Shown here: piece by piece, positions 31,959 through 43,361 of the stretch
Position numbering within the stretch: position 1 is the stretch's first letter
Layout of the letters: each line of letters opens with the position of its first letter
The notes under the pieces: model-generated
The model's database searches: none
The model's input: only the letters and a program-made list of their open reading frames with translations
Told to the model about the DNA's origin: nothing
Assembly (NCBI GenBank): GCA_944989445.1
Contig: CALYLW010000325.1
Coordinates: 752,928-816,927, forward strand
Reading direction: 5' to 3'
Length of the DNA stretch: 64,000 nucleotides
Source of the DNA: Ampullaceana balthica
Lineage: Eukaryota > Mollusca > Gastropoda > Lymnaeidae
Program-made: the position numbers and the translations under genes

Positions 31959-33331
31959 TAGGGATCAGCCTGATATGGTTTTTTACGATTTGCCGAATCG
32001 GATAGTTTGGCCCTAATATTTTCCGGATCCGGATTCCGGATATCTCCACATTTAAGTGTAAGAGCTAAGAGGGTGTACTTTACTACTTCGTATCAAGTAT
32101 TTCATACTATTTATTACAATATTTATTATCCTACAAATGAAGAGTATCTGCTATCGACGTTGTTACACTGTCAAAGTCAACGATGAACATTTTACAATAA
32201 ATTGAATGAACGAACTTGAAGAAGTTCAACAAACTCTGTAGTGTGTACCAAGCGAACAGTGTAGTACTGAGTGTGTAGTGTTATGTACAAGAAGTCGTGA
32301 CCTAGAACCATAATAAAACTGTTTTTTTTTATTCAGACAATTAATAATATGCTGTTATTTAACTTAGTTTGTTATCTTATGTAGTAAAGTATTATCTATA
32401 CTTGTAACTTTTTAACTTTATATATTTTTCTCGTATTGAAATTGATTCTTTTACTATATTTTTGAGTTGATTTGAATGATTTGAATGGATCAACGCTTGT
32501 TAATTTGTTTATTTTGTTATATATTAATAATTTAATGTATAACATGTATAACTTAATTTGTTACGTAACTTATTTTGTATAATTATTATATTCACAATAG
32601 ACTAGAGTTTTAAAATTATAAGACTGAATAAGATGTAACAGGTAAGACAAGCAACATTTTTATTTTTAAGTTCGCAAATCAAATCATAATTGCAACTGCC
32701 ATTTAAAGTTCAATGGAAAAAGAACAACAATGAATATAAAATTATTACAATGATATAACTTAAATCATATAAGTAAAATGTTAACATTTGAATACTGAAT
32801 TGAAAGTATTGAAAGATTAACTACTGTCAACGTACTAGTCAATGACAAAGAAATTAAAAACGAAAGCCAACTCTCAGCCTGAATTAGTTTCCAAGGCTCC
32901 TGTTTAACTATACAGGGTATAGTATAAACTAATAATTAAAAATTAACTTAAAATTATTATTTTTTAACATAAAATTATCATTTTGTAACATAAAATGAAT
33001 ATATCAGCTATAACAATAAAAAAATTTAATGACATGAGTACATAAAATAGTTACTAGTTAGTAAATTCTGGTTAAACTTTGTGTTGTTGAAGAAAATACT
33101 TGTTAAATGTACTGATTTCTGGTTATTGTTTTTTTTTACTTCTTAATACTTTGTATATATTTGTTTATAAACTAATTAATATGAATTTAATTTAATTGTA
33201 AAAATTATATACTACATTGATATCCGGATACTATTCGGATCTGCCATAGGTATATGCCGAATCCGGATAGTAGCGACAATCCCGATATTTGGCCCGGATA
33301 TCCGGCATTCCGGATTTTCGGCTGTCCCCTA
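31959..33331. mobile_element. Nested non-autonomous hAT-type element, 1373 bp
   Basis: A perfect 8-bp target duplication 'attaaaat' at 31951-31958 and 33332-33339. The ends are 'tagggatcagcc' and 'ggctgtccccta', and the subterminal DNA is rich in 'ccggata/atccgga' words on both sides. The interior is very AT-rich with no coding frame. Confidence 0.85.
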
Positions 33332-33746
33332 ATTAAAATTTATTTTCGCGTTTTAACAATTAGATAATTAACAATGAGGAATTCGCCGCCACCCCCTCCA
33401 ATTTTACAACAGGGGTTGCTGTCAAATTTTAAGAATCAATGAATCTATCACCACATCAGTGTCACGTTCTCATACTAATTTAGCCTCTCGGAAGCATGTA
33501 CATGTATATCCAATAATGGAGTTTGAAGTTTTGGCAGTTAAAACGTTCACATACTTTTGGATAGTTCTTTTATTTCTTATATCAATTTATCATTTGGCAT
33601 TTCTTTAATTTCGATTTAGAAAAAAACTCCTCTTTCTTTTAAAATTTTCATTTATAAAAAATTAATTAACGACTAGGAATTTGCCGCCCCTGGCAAAGTG
33701 CCGCCCATGGCATTTGCCCCCTCCTCGCTACGCCACTGCATTCACC

Positions 33747-34054
33747 ATTCAGAAAAGTTAACGTTTAATTCTGACAAGGCTTTGGTTGTATGCTTGGCAA
33801 AAATTATTCAACTTGCATTTTTTCAAGTGTGTATTCAAATATCTACTGGTACATTCTTTATTTACCCATGGTGAGTATTAAAGAAAGGACGATGATTGCA
33901 AGCACATTTTTTAATTTATATAATGACAAAAAATTCTTTGAACTTAATTTACGTTCCTTAATATGTTTTATGTACTGAAAGTGCAGTTCACAGATCGATG
34001 AAATGAATTGTAATGAAATGTAATGTGATTGCGTGGCTTCCTAGCAGATCAATG
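33747..34054 (+). repeat. Family A copy, right part
   Basis: Continues from 29718: 'ttctgacaaggctttggttg', 'cgatgattgcaagcacattt' (33890) and 'gcgtggcttcctagcagatc' (34032). It is then split again by the SINE. Confidence 0.7.
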
Positions 34055-34335
34055 AAGTCCGACACGGTGGTCGAGTGGCAGCGCACTGGACTGTCGTACC
34101 GATGGTCACGGGTTCGAATCCGTGTGAAGGCAAGGGTTTGTTCCCGGGGCCTAGGGCGTCCCTGAGTCATCCCGCTCCGAATGGGTACCTAACACTTGTA
34201 GTGTTAGGCGGCTGGGTAATGCGTGGAACCCACAAAGCCGTGGCCTGTGATTGCTGCATCACTTGCCAACAGATCATCTGTCATGGTCTGTGGACGCAAC
34301 TATCTTCTGCATAGAGGGAGCGTCTGTATAGATAA
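34055..34335 (+). mobile_element. tRNA-derived SINE, forward copy
   Basis: The head 'ggtggtcgagtggcagcgca' carries an A-box-like sequence and 'gggttcgaatccgtg' a good B box (34111-34125), the internal RNA polymerase III promoter of tRNA-like SINEs. There is no tRNA acceptor stem or CCA, so it is not a functional tRNA. A conserved body follows ('ggcggctgggtaatgcgtgg', 'gtctgtggacgcaactatc') and a short tail 'gtatagataagac'. A second copy is at 60727-61005, minus strand. It interrupts family A between 'aatgaagtc' and 'tttcgtggtg'. Confidence 0.88.
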
Positions 34336-34363
34336 GACTTTCGTGGTGTTCTTCTATACCAGG

Positions 34364-36262
34364 GGTTCCCAATCTTTTAGTACTCTAGAGCACATTCTAA
34401 AATATCGGTAGGGTGGCGGACACCGCCTATTTTTAATTGACAAACTCCTTCCATAACTTCTCATTTTTCCATAATTTATTTTCTTATATTCTTAAATTAT
34501 TAATAAATAATAAACAAAAATATTTCAAAATAATTAAATTGTTATTAAAATTGCATGCACCCAGAGGAATGCGTTTACAAAACTTAAACAAAGTAAACAA
34601 AAAACACAAATACAAAGAAAACATTTTATTAAAAATATAATATCAGTATGTCGATTTGATCCTTGGCATTGCATATCATTGGCCAGTGCCTCATAATTAG
34701 GAGAGTATGACGATGCTCCTGTTAGCAAACAATCATAAAGATGCTCATCGGTGAGTCGAGATCTTTGTCTTGATTTTATAAAGTTCATGTTTGAAAGCAA
34801 TAATTCGCATAAATATGTCGAACCGTAAGATGATTCATTTTTATATGTCATTTTTTCAAAAATGGGAAATTTTCTCTGTTCACTCTATTTCAAAAGTCAC
34901 CTGATATTAAGGATTTTAGCACAATATCATTCTTAAGTTCCAACATTTCTAACTCTAATTCTTCTGTCTTACCTTGAAAAAAATCTGCAATACATGCGGC
35001 CATTTCCATTACATTTATTTGGCAAGTAAAAGGATTGATACAGAAGGAAACAATCGGCTCGATATGTGTAAACTGCAAAAATCTCTCTTCAAATTGTTTT
35101 TATAACACTTGAAGATGCTTAATAAATAATGACCGTTTAATTCAGTGCTACCTAGCATTTTCTTCATATGTGGGAAATGCAGGAGAGAATTGATCTGAAG
35201 ATGTGATATCAACAAATCCAATTTAACTTTAAATAACTTGATAGAGCTTATCATTTCAGCTATGTTTTTGTCTTTCCCTTGCAACTACAAATTTAAAGAA
35301 TTCATTTTTTTCATGATGTCTGTGAGAAATCCCAAATCAATCAGCCAGTGAGAGTCAGCCAGCGAGAGTCAGCTAGTTCATCATAATTTTCCTTTTTATC
35401 GTTTATGAAGCCAACGTACTTCAGTATGTAGAATAAGATAATGTTCTTTATCTTCAGTATCTTCTAACAGGGCCTTGAAAATTCGATGTTGCAAAGGAGC
35501 TGCTCGGATAGAATTGATTATTTTTGTAGCTATTTTCATAACGTGTTCAAATGGCAATATTTTACAACACATAGCTTCCTGTGGGATAATACAGTGGTAG
35601 GACATAAAGTTTGAAAATGACTCATCCTTCTTGCATAGGGCAATAAATCCTTTGTTTTTACCTACCATTGCTGGTGGCCCATCGGTGGTTATCGCACACA
35701 GATTTTGGAAAGGTATATTCATTAGCTTGGCGTATGTTCTGAATATATTATAAATATCCTCACCCCTTTTCTGTCCTTTCATATGTAATATTTGCAACAT
35801 ATCCCATTTTAATGTGAAGTTACTAAATACCATTATCACCATAACAGCTAACTGAGCAGTGTCTGGTGTTATTTGACAACTGTAAGTCTTGTATTGCTGA
35901 GACAATCTCACGTTTGTTAGAAAGTGCATCAAACAAACAATCGGCACCAGTCGAAAATAGTTCCTTAAGCGACTCAACATCAATAAAAAGGTTTCTTCTT
36001 TTTTGCGTGCATGTGAGAAATTTTGAAAGAAGCAATGGTGGCCTTTTTAGAATTTTCCACATGTCTAGTGAAAACAGTCGACAATTTTTTTTCTTTCTTA
36101 CATCAGATTTAAGTGGATAATTCACATCAAAAGTGGCATGAATTGTCTGAAAGTGTCGTTCAACATTATGTTTTTCAGCACTGCAATGCTACTACCACAC
36201 AACAAACAAACGTATTTATTTTTAAAATTAACAAAACAATTTGATTCCTCCCAGTCAGTGTT
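34364..36262 (-). pseudogene. hAT transposon with degenerate BED-finger transposase
   Basis: The left terminus 'caggggttcccaatctttta' is a classical hAT end. On the minus strand, fragments of one transposase appear in order. A BED zinc finger comes first ('YVCLLCGSS', then after a frameshift 'ERHFQTIH', about 36240-36130). Then come 'ELFSTGADCLFDALSNKREI' (about 35970) and the catalytic-core segment 'CAITTDGPPAMVGKNKGFIA' with 'TKIINSIRAAPLQHRIFKAL' (35690-35470). 'HTEVRWL' (35410), 'GKDKNIAEMISSIKLFK' (35275) and a C-terminal dimerisation segment 'YGSTYLCELLLSNMNFIKSR' (34820) complete it. It is close to ZBED5/GTF2IRD2-like proteins. Several frameshifts and stops make it inactive. The opposite terminus is missing; family B sequence starts at about 36263. 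Confidence 0.85.
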
Positions 36263-36905
36263 AATGCATTTCAATATAACCATCACCATTTAAGAATATA
36301 AAGGAAAGGAGTAAAATGACACAATTTCTTATTGCATAGTTTTTAAAATAGATATTGTTGAAAGATTATACTAAAGAAATCAGTGCCAAGTCGTAATTTT
36401 CAAACAAATATGAATCGTTTAAGAAGATAAATACTCGTAGCTTTTTAAGAGGTGTAACATAAGCAGGCATAAAAGTAACTATTACACATACGCGCCAACC
36501 TACCACACACACTCGAAAACACAAACACTTATACACACATATACACGAACACACTCACACTCCCATGACCATACATACACACACTTACACACTCGCGCAC
36601 TCATAAACTTAGATACACACACAAACTAAAGCGGAATATAAACTTGAAATTTACTTAATCACATCAAATAAACCACTTCGAATTATATCTGTAGGTTTTT
36701 TCATTTCTAAAACCGGAAAAGGTCATAGCTCAATGAGTAATGTTCTATTTTTAGATTATATTTTAGCGGAACAATGTTTTGAAGCGTAAATACAGTAGAA
36801 TCACTATGTTCTCAACATTGTTAGCATAGTGAAAATTACGAAACTGTTTTTCCTTTTTCAAGTCGAATAAGTTGTCTTAAATTAACGAGGAATTAAAAAA
36901 TAACT
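36263..36905 (+). repeat. Family B copy with CA-rich tract
   Basis: Very similar to 4560-5190: 'aagaatataaaggaaagg', 'gatattgttgaaagatta', CA-rich 36480-36625 and 'ccggaaaaggtcatagctc'. It ends 'aattaaaaaataactgataa' where a MITE begins. Confidence 0.65.
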
Positions 36906-36910
36906 GATAA

Positions 36911-37341
36911 GGGGCCGTCCATAAATGACGTCACGTACCTTGGGGGGAGGGGTGGTCCACACATTTGTGACTATGTGTGACGAGGGCGTGATGGTATTTG
37001 AGAAATGTGACATCAAAACTGGTAACTCTAAATAAAAGTTCCACTTAATTTTTTTTTAAATATTTGATTTCCTACAATTTATTTTATTACGTTTTACGTG
37101 GCTTCACACGTGGTACGATATTAAGTGCAACCTTACACTAAATACATACTTCAATGACAAAAAACGTGATTTAAAACATCCTGTTTTTCAAATAGAAAAT
37201 ATACATTTTATTTTTTTAAGTGGGGGGGGCGCCGCGCACGGCTTTGTGACGTCATATTGGTGGGGGTTCTAAGTGTTTTTGACTACTCGTGACGAGGGGG
37301 GAGGATCATCCAAAATTGCGTGACGTCTCCTAAGAGTTATC
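36911..37341. mobile_element. MITE with 'ggggccgtccataaatgacg' end
   Basis: The left end is 'ggggccgtccataaatgacg' plus 'tcacg'. The interior shares 'gttccacttaa', 'tttgattnnctacaatttat' and 'gatattaagtgcaacctta' with the copies at 37531-37926 and 61746-62090. The right end is damaged: 'gcgtgacgtctcctaag' instead of a full inverted terminus. Poly-G runs of 6-8 bases and 'gtgacgagggg' are family features. The superfamily was not assigned. Confidence 0.7.
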
Positions 37342-37530
37342 CTTCTCAATATACCTATTCTTTACAAATTGACTCGTAATTTTATTAAATTTTTATGAAA
37401 TTTGTCCTTTAAAAATATATATATTGCCCAAATATTTCTACTATTAGATTTCCGATTAATTATGACAAATCCTCAGTGGCGTAGCTAGAACTTTTGGCGC
37501 CCGGGGCGGTCTCCAATTTGCCGCCCTATT

Positions 37531-37926
37531 AGGGGCCGTCCATAAATGACGTAGGCACCTGGCGGGGGGGGGGAGTCATACGTTTGTGACAATGTGTGAC
37601 GAGGGGTGGGGTGTTTAAGAAATGTGTCGTCACGTCAAAACGCGCAACTTAAAAAAAAATTTCCACATAAATATTTGATTACTGACACTTTATTTAATGA
37701 CGTTTATGTAAAACGCGTGTTACGATATTAGAATGCAGCCTAACACTAAAAGCATACTTAAATGGAAAAATTTTTAATTTGAAACATGCTCATTTTCAAA
37801 CAGAAAATAAGGCTTTGTGACGTCTTATTGAAGAAGGAATCTAAGTTTTTGTGACGACGTGTGACGAGGGGGGGATGGGGTGAAAAATAAGCCAAAATAG
37901 CGTTCTTCATTTATGGACGGCCACTT
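37531..37926. mobile_element. MITE nested in the hAT element
   Basis: 'aggggccgtccataaatgac' at the left and 'tcatttatggacggccact' at the right form inverted ends. It sits directly after 'ggcggtctccaatttgccgc', exactly as in the sister element (mirror position 56092-56503). Confidence 0.82.
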
Positions 37927-38479
37927 AGTCGATTATATTATGATTTTAAAAAAAAATAAACATGAATAAATTATTGTAACTAAAACGAAGTAAAAGTGGG
38001 GAACATGTTTACCATTGCATGCCATATTTATGTAAGCAGTAATAAAAGAGGCCGCATAAGATTATATACCTATAAATTCACATTTATAAAAATATAAGAT
38101 ACTTTTTTTAAAGGCCACAAGAAAGTTACTGATGTCGCAGGTACCCCCCTCCCCCGCCCCCAATGAGACAAAACATATTCCAAATTTAAACCCCCAAAAA
38201 ACATTATCAATTACTATTACTATTCTTTTATTTTGTATTTATAAATAAATGATTTTTTTTTACAAACAAAGAAATTGTATATATTAGCATTGGTGTAACA
38301 ACAGCTTGGCATTGGGACAGTTGCCAGGTTTCGCCGGCCTGCGCCAGTTCAAAAGGGCGCCGCTAAATATATAATTTTAAAATTTTTATTTAAATAAAAA
38401 TAAAATAAATTAGCCAAGGACCTCAACAACCCAGTTATGCCTCTGTACATTAGTATGAAAACATATTTATAAATTTACT

Positions 38480-39310
38480 TTCCTAACTTTCATAATAGAA
38501 AAATTGTGTATTACGCTATCAAAATTAAAAATATTTGTAATATCTTGTTCTATGGAGAGTATTGCAAGATTTTGTTGTCTTTAATCGCTCATTGTGGAAC
38601 GAAGATAATTTTTATCAACTTCAGTTTGGAGAAGCTTCTTGCACAACTAGCGACACTGATAGCAATAGTTGAAAAAAATCATAGCAAAATTACAATGTTG
38701 GGTACAGAATTTTCCAATCTATACTGTTGAATAAATTGTAATAGATCAATGATGCCTTTTCAACCGTTTTTCAAACCTAATTCCTCTTCTTGTAGTGTAG
38801 GTAGAGCCATAAAAACCTGGATCCTTTTTCTTTCCACATTGAACTGTCAATGTCAATAAAGTAATTTATTTGATGTTCAAATGCTTCATTTAGTAGGTTA
38901 CATGGTATTATATACGAATATTTTCTTGCAAGGAAATGTAGCTCATCAAAGCGTTATTTTATTTTATTTTATAATTCCATCCATGGATAAAAACATTTCT
39001 CGTTGTACTTTTTGTTCTAAAGATAGAACCACGTCTTCTGAATTTTCCCTACTCATATTTTTCTTTTTCTAACTAGGCGTTCAGTTGATGTGTCCATCTC
39101 TTCACAAATTGTTTGACTGATATAACAGCATTTTGTATTAGCACATCTCTTTGTTCCATGCAATGGCTTTTCATTAAACGGGTTCCCATAAATTGAGATA
39201 ACATAGAAGAGAAAAAGCTTGCATTGAATTGAGTAAAATTCCAGCATCTGATCTCGTTTTCTAGTTAGTTCTTCAGATGTAAATTTTTCCAAGACGCTTG
39301 AAAGTTTAAA
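38480..39310 (-). pseudogene. Degenerate ZMYM1-like hAT transposase, C-terminal part
   Basis: On the minus strand, 'EELTRKRDQMLEFYSIQCKL' (39273-39214) and, further down, a 'SFSKLKLIKN'-like segment, 'NLAILSIEQDI' and 'FSIMK' (about 38640-38490) match the C-terminal (dimerisation) end of hAT proteins of the ZMYM1-like group. The corresponding plus-strand region of 54930-55760 has the same residues. Stops and frame changes interrupt it. The plus-strand frame 38506-38730 is a shadow. Confidence 0.65.
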
Positions 39311-39917
39311 GTATGTCTTTTGCGAAATTATTATGCCTATTGTGGTGTTTATTAATAGATAAATTTGAATATTTTAAATATTCTTGTCATAAATTTTAAT
39401 AATTTTTTCATAAAATAGTAGAATTCAGATTATTTACACATTACTATTACTTTAATTTGATATGCGTAACATGCTTAATGAATAATCGTATTTTAATGAA
39501 AAACACAAATTATTTGTGTTACTTTAATGCAATAAAACAAAATAAATTACATTTTTAATAACTTACCTTACAATAATTTACTGAAAACTGAAACTGTAAT
39601 ATAAATTACTACTTGCATGCTAAACACAATACTTGAACCACCATGCCTTGTAATAAAGTACTTGTTCGCGCATCATTCTGCGAATGTCGAAATTCCACGT
39701 AAAAACTGTCGTTGCGATATTAATAGCAAACATTATTCGGCCCAGCCGTGATGTGCTTTTTTTTGGGTAGTTTTCTTATAAAAGCGTTATCTGTGACCTA
39801 TACCGCTTAGTTTTCCAAACAAATGGATACGCTTTTGGGCGATTTAAAATTTTGGAACGGTTTTGCGTTAGTTATAATATCCACAATTTAATCAAACAAA
39901 TAATGTGCGAGTCCGTT

Positions 39918-40404
39918 TGTCAGGGTATGAGAATCACTGCGAATAATTGTTGTGAGATTGTTGTAACATTGCTGTGACTCGGGTCAAGGCGTGACTTGAC
40001 AAGAGCTCACTTGTACATAACAGTGTTAGTTATAGTCACTCGATATGTGAGTTAGATAGCGATGCTGTGTATAAATAGGTGGTGTGAGACAGAGAGGGGA
40101 ACAAGGAGAGTACTGACCGAGTGAAGAGGTCCATAGTCCTTGTTAGGACTAGCCATTAGGGATAGTGCGTTGGCTCTAATAGCTGGTACACATCGAGGTG
40201 GCTCGAGTGTACAGCGTGGTACTGTGAGTATTAGGGAAAGAGAGTCCGTGTATGCACTTACGAGTGAGTGACCATTGTTAATGGATTACGTTGTGTACCT
40301 GAATCTGTGCTGAAAATATATTGCTGACTGAATAAAGGCTTGAATTATCCATCGAACAAGAGTCGAGACTTCGTCTTAATTTATCCAGAACCCAGAACGC
40401 AACA
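39918..40404 (+). mobile_element. Solo LTR, 487 bp
   Basis: Starts TG ('tgtcagggtatgagaatc') and ends CA ('cccagaacgcaaca'). A perfect 5-bp duplication 'ccgtt' lies at 39913-39917 and 40405-40409. It contains a TATA box 'tataaat' at 40070 and a polyadenylation signal 'aataaa' at 40331, in plus orientation. The sister hAT element has no insert at the corresponding place ('aatccgttttttaagactcg' read in reverse near 54335). It shares no visible similarity with the 311-bp LTRs, so it is from another LTR family, left after LTR-LTR recombination. Confidence 0.85.
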
Positions 40405-40582
40405 CCGTTAATTAAGACTCGAAATTACGAATATTTTTGTTTCACCTTGGTTTTCCCCCCTCAAAACAAAAAGGGCGGTTGTCGGAAATGGTTGTACTTT
40501 TCAAATGCCCACAGATGCCGCCCCTAAATGAGTGCCGCCCGGGGTGGACCGCCACCACCGCCCCCCCCTAGCTACGCCACTG

Positions 40583-41245
40583 CAAAGCCTATAACATAAG
40601 GCGTGTCTGTCAGTCAGTGATCGCTATGCGAATTTACTCTTAATTTTTTTTTAAAATTGAACGTTTAGACGTCAAATAATAAACATTTTGGTGTTGAGAT
40701 TAACAATGAAGCGTTTAAAGAAATGTATCTTCGAAGGAATCTTTTCATGCATCAAGATTAACTAGACTGTCTTTCAAAAGCCGTTATTGGCCCCCCGTTC
40801 GCTGGTATAAAAGAGTTTTAAGGAAGTAACATTTAAAGCTCAGATTTTCCACATACCAACATTATATGAGTATGAGGGGTATTAAACAACTTTATGTTAT
40901 CGTTTACAGTATTATCAGATTTTGTAAAGATAAATGGGTGCACATATAGTTTTAAACATTTGAACGCCCCGGACTGTAGTATTGACCTTGTATATGAGTA
41001 TTGTTGCTGCGGTTATGTCCTGGGATGGACGGAATGACATTAACCAGGGTCGACCTCTTTTTTTGTGGTAAGGATGATATTTCGGGGCTCTATCTTATCA
41101 GTTTCAATGTTACGAATGACCTCTCTCTGAGAAGGCCAACACAAAAGTGTGTTGCTATGAGTGTTTTGTCGGTGTTGATTAGTAATTTGTGGAAGTACAA
41201 CTATAACATAAATGGACGTTACTATCCTCAATTAGCCTTTGAATG
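40583..41245 (+). repeat. Interspersed repeat family D
   Basis: Matches 43730-44290 and 50880-51300. Landmarks are 'tcttcgaaggaatcttttca' (40728), 'ctcagattttccacataccaa' (40840), 'gaacgccccgg' (40962) and 'gttacgaatgacctctctctg' (41109). In all three places family A or its variant follows, so D and A are parts of one larger element. The frames 41001-41246 (plus) and 41040-41231 (minus) overlap and are not conserved. Confidence 0.65.
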
Positions 41246-42250
41246 ATTCATTAAAAAGATTAAAAATTTATTCAACAAAATGAGAAAATTATAATTGAAA
41301 TTTAAATAAATTAATTTCATACATATTTGTTTGGTATTTTATAATTTGTTTGGCAGTTAAAAATTTCGAAACATTTTATTATATACTTTTAAAAAAAGAA
41401 AACTTTTAATAAAGTTACTTCCCTTTATTTACGTTAAAACTTTTTTGTTGAAAAGCTCAAAATTTCACTAAAATCATTTTTCATTAAATCTGCATCTAGC
41501 TTTCAAAAGTAATTATTTTTGTAATCATTTGAGACTGGAACTAAAAATCACTGAATCTATATTAAAATAAAAATAAAAATATTTTTAGAACTTAATATAA
41601 GTTGCTTAATATGTATTTTGTACGGAAAGCAAAGTTCATCGAACAATGTAATAAATTGTAATGTAATGGAATGTGATCGCGTAGCATCCATAGAAGTACA
41701 CAAAGTCAGGTGGTTTTGCCGGTGCTTTGTTGTGCGAGCAATGTTTACTAACACAGAAGTGCGCATCCTGATTACAATGAGGAGGACATCTATTATATCT
41801 AATACCCGTGCTATGCTAAGTGGTAAGTACAACACAAATAACTATATTTTATGTTTTGGTCTTATTACCTTAAAAAATTATAGATGAGTATAAACTCATC
41901 ATGAATTTAAGATAGCGATAAATCAAACATGCCTGTACCTACTTATAACTCCTATTTATAATCAATTTTCTTCTTTAAAAGAAACGATCTTATCTTTTCA
42001 ATTTATCTATTCCTTTTTGGCAGTTTATGGAGCAATCGTTACAAAATTAGCCTCAAACAATATTTGCATATTATACATATACATGATACTATTTCTTCGT
42101 AGACAGTCCCTGTAAGTTCTTTTAATTTTTTTTTCGTTTTTGGTAATCTATGAAAGCAAATGTTCAAAAACAATCGAATTTACTATTGATCTTAAATGAA
42201 GGCTTATAACAGTGCTTCTGTGTGTGTACGTGTGTGTGTGTGTGTGTATT
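41246..42250 (+). repeat. Family A variant and following block, with the Helitron empty site
   Basis: 41380-41802 corresponds to 5540-5940, and 41803-42200 to 6218-6640. At 41802/41803 the sequence is continuous, showing the unoccupied target of the 5941-6217 Helitron. The block ends in a short interrupted GT tract (about 42218-42247). Confidence 0.7.
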
Positions 42251-42541
42251 TTAAAAAAAGTATTTTTGGAAAAGGGATCAATGTAAAAAGAGGATTTGAT
42301 GATGGTTAACTATAAAATAAAAAAAAACAAAGGGGGCACCGTAGGCGCCCTACAACCCCTATTATAAAATACTTTGTGTACATTTAAGAAAGTTTAATAT
42401 TTCGTATTTATCAAAAAAGGACAAGTTAGTTGGGCTTTTGAAAAAGGTCGGCGCCATAGGCGCCCTAAAAAAAGTGAATTTTTTCAAAATAAATAGATTT
42501 CAGCTGAAAACTTCCGTCATTTTTGACGGGTGTTACGCTAG
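42251..42541 (+). mobile_element. Helitron-like element, 3' part
   Basis: The 3' end is the hairpin 'ccgtcatttttgacgg' and then 'gtgttacgCTAG' (42538-42541), followed by T. Upstream are two units of about 115 bp with palindromic cores 'ggcaccgtaggcgcc' (42335) and 'ggcgccataggcgcc' (42450), also present at 48449-48720 and 53533. 'aagaggatttgatgatggtt' (42288) recurs at 53390. The 5' TC end was not located. Confidence 0.7.
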
Positions 42542-43361
42542 TTAAATAACATAATTTGCAATCTGTCACGCAAGTAGTGTCTGTCAGTCCTGACGCTATG
42601 CGAGGTAACTCCCGATTTAAAAAAAATGTTGCTTTCGAGATTTAAAAAATGTGTTGCTCACCATAAAATATTGTGAAGTTACGTCATTGTTTGAACTTTT
42701 ATTAATGTGTGAAGGGAACGTAGTGAAAATAGCAATGTTTTATTTGATGTGATTAATATTATTTTATTTTTTTGTATTAAATGTCCGTTTTTGTGTATGT
42801 GTCCATGTCAATATTACGTACGTAATTATAAATTGAATTTTCTATATTAATACATAATATTCGTTTTTCGGTTTATGAAATTTACAATTGGTTGTCGTTC
42901 GGTTGTCAAGTATTGATGCGTTTTGAACTACAAAGCCATTATTTTTTTTTACTGCAAATGAAATTGGTCAACTTATGCTTCAGTTTAGCGTTTGTTTTTC
43001 TTTTATATACTTTGAGATTGCATATTTGTATGTTTAAAAAAATAACATATTTAAAAATATGACTCCTCCCCACAATAGGTTTTTTAGTTGTTATTTACAT
43101 GTAATATTTTAATGCGTCTTAGACTAATTTTGAATAAAAAATCTTTGCTTTTAATATAGAATTGGAAGGGGTGCTGACTTGACAATAATGAAAACGTTTA
43201 TTAGAATTCATAAAACGTGTTTATTAAAGTTGATACTTTAATATTTTCTTCTATCCAGTGCTTAACTTTTCTTCAAAGGTTTCATGCAAAATAAATAGTT
43301 CGTTGTTATTCATATTTGTAAATATAGTTACAATTTTTTATTGCACCGCAGCACAAACTAG
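42542..43361 (+). mobile_element. AT-rich stretch ending in a second Helitron-like 3' end
   Basis: 'gcaccgcagcacaaaCTAG' ends at 43361 and is followed by T. The identical 17-base end 'ccgcagcacaaactag' closes the element at 48622. The hairpin is weak here. The rest of the stretch has no recognisable gene. Confidence 0.45.

Larger units (their letters stand above)
29719..33738 (-). mobile_element. hAT-type element with 'cagtggcgtagc' ends, decayed
   Basis: Left end 'tagcggcgtagcgtggg'; the right end reads in reverse complement 'cagtggcgtagcgaggagg'. The flanking 8-bp repeats are 'tattcacc' (29711-29718) and 'cattcacc' (33739-33746), one mismatch. Subterminal DNA on both sides contains 'tttgccgcccc'. 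The same end type occurs on 37474-40582 and 54169-56541. A separate hAT element is nested at 31959-33331. Confidence 0.8.
37474..40582 (-). mobile_element. hAT-type element with 'cagtggcgtagc' ends, MITE and solo LTR inside
   Basis: Ends 'cagtggcgtagctagaactt' and, in reverse complement, 'cagtggcgtagctaggggggg'. Flanks 'caaatcct' (37466-37473) and 'caaagcct' (40583-40590) are an 8-bp duplication with one mismatch. The interior holds a MITE (37531-37926), a degenerate transposase (about 38480-39310) and a solo LTR (39918-40404). It is a sister of 54169-56541. Confidence 0.88.

Noticed and set aside
34075..34314. Open frame over the SINE and a possible tRNA gene
   Set aside because: A and B boxes are present but there is no acceptor stem, and the same sequence recurs at 60727-61005 with a long conserved non-tRNA body. 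It is a SINE, and the frame is incidental.
35866..36120. Plus-strand frame over the hAT fossil
   Set aside because: It is a shadow of the minus-strand transposase fragment.
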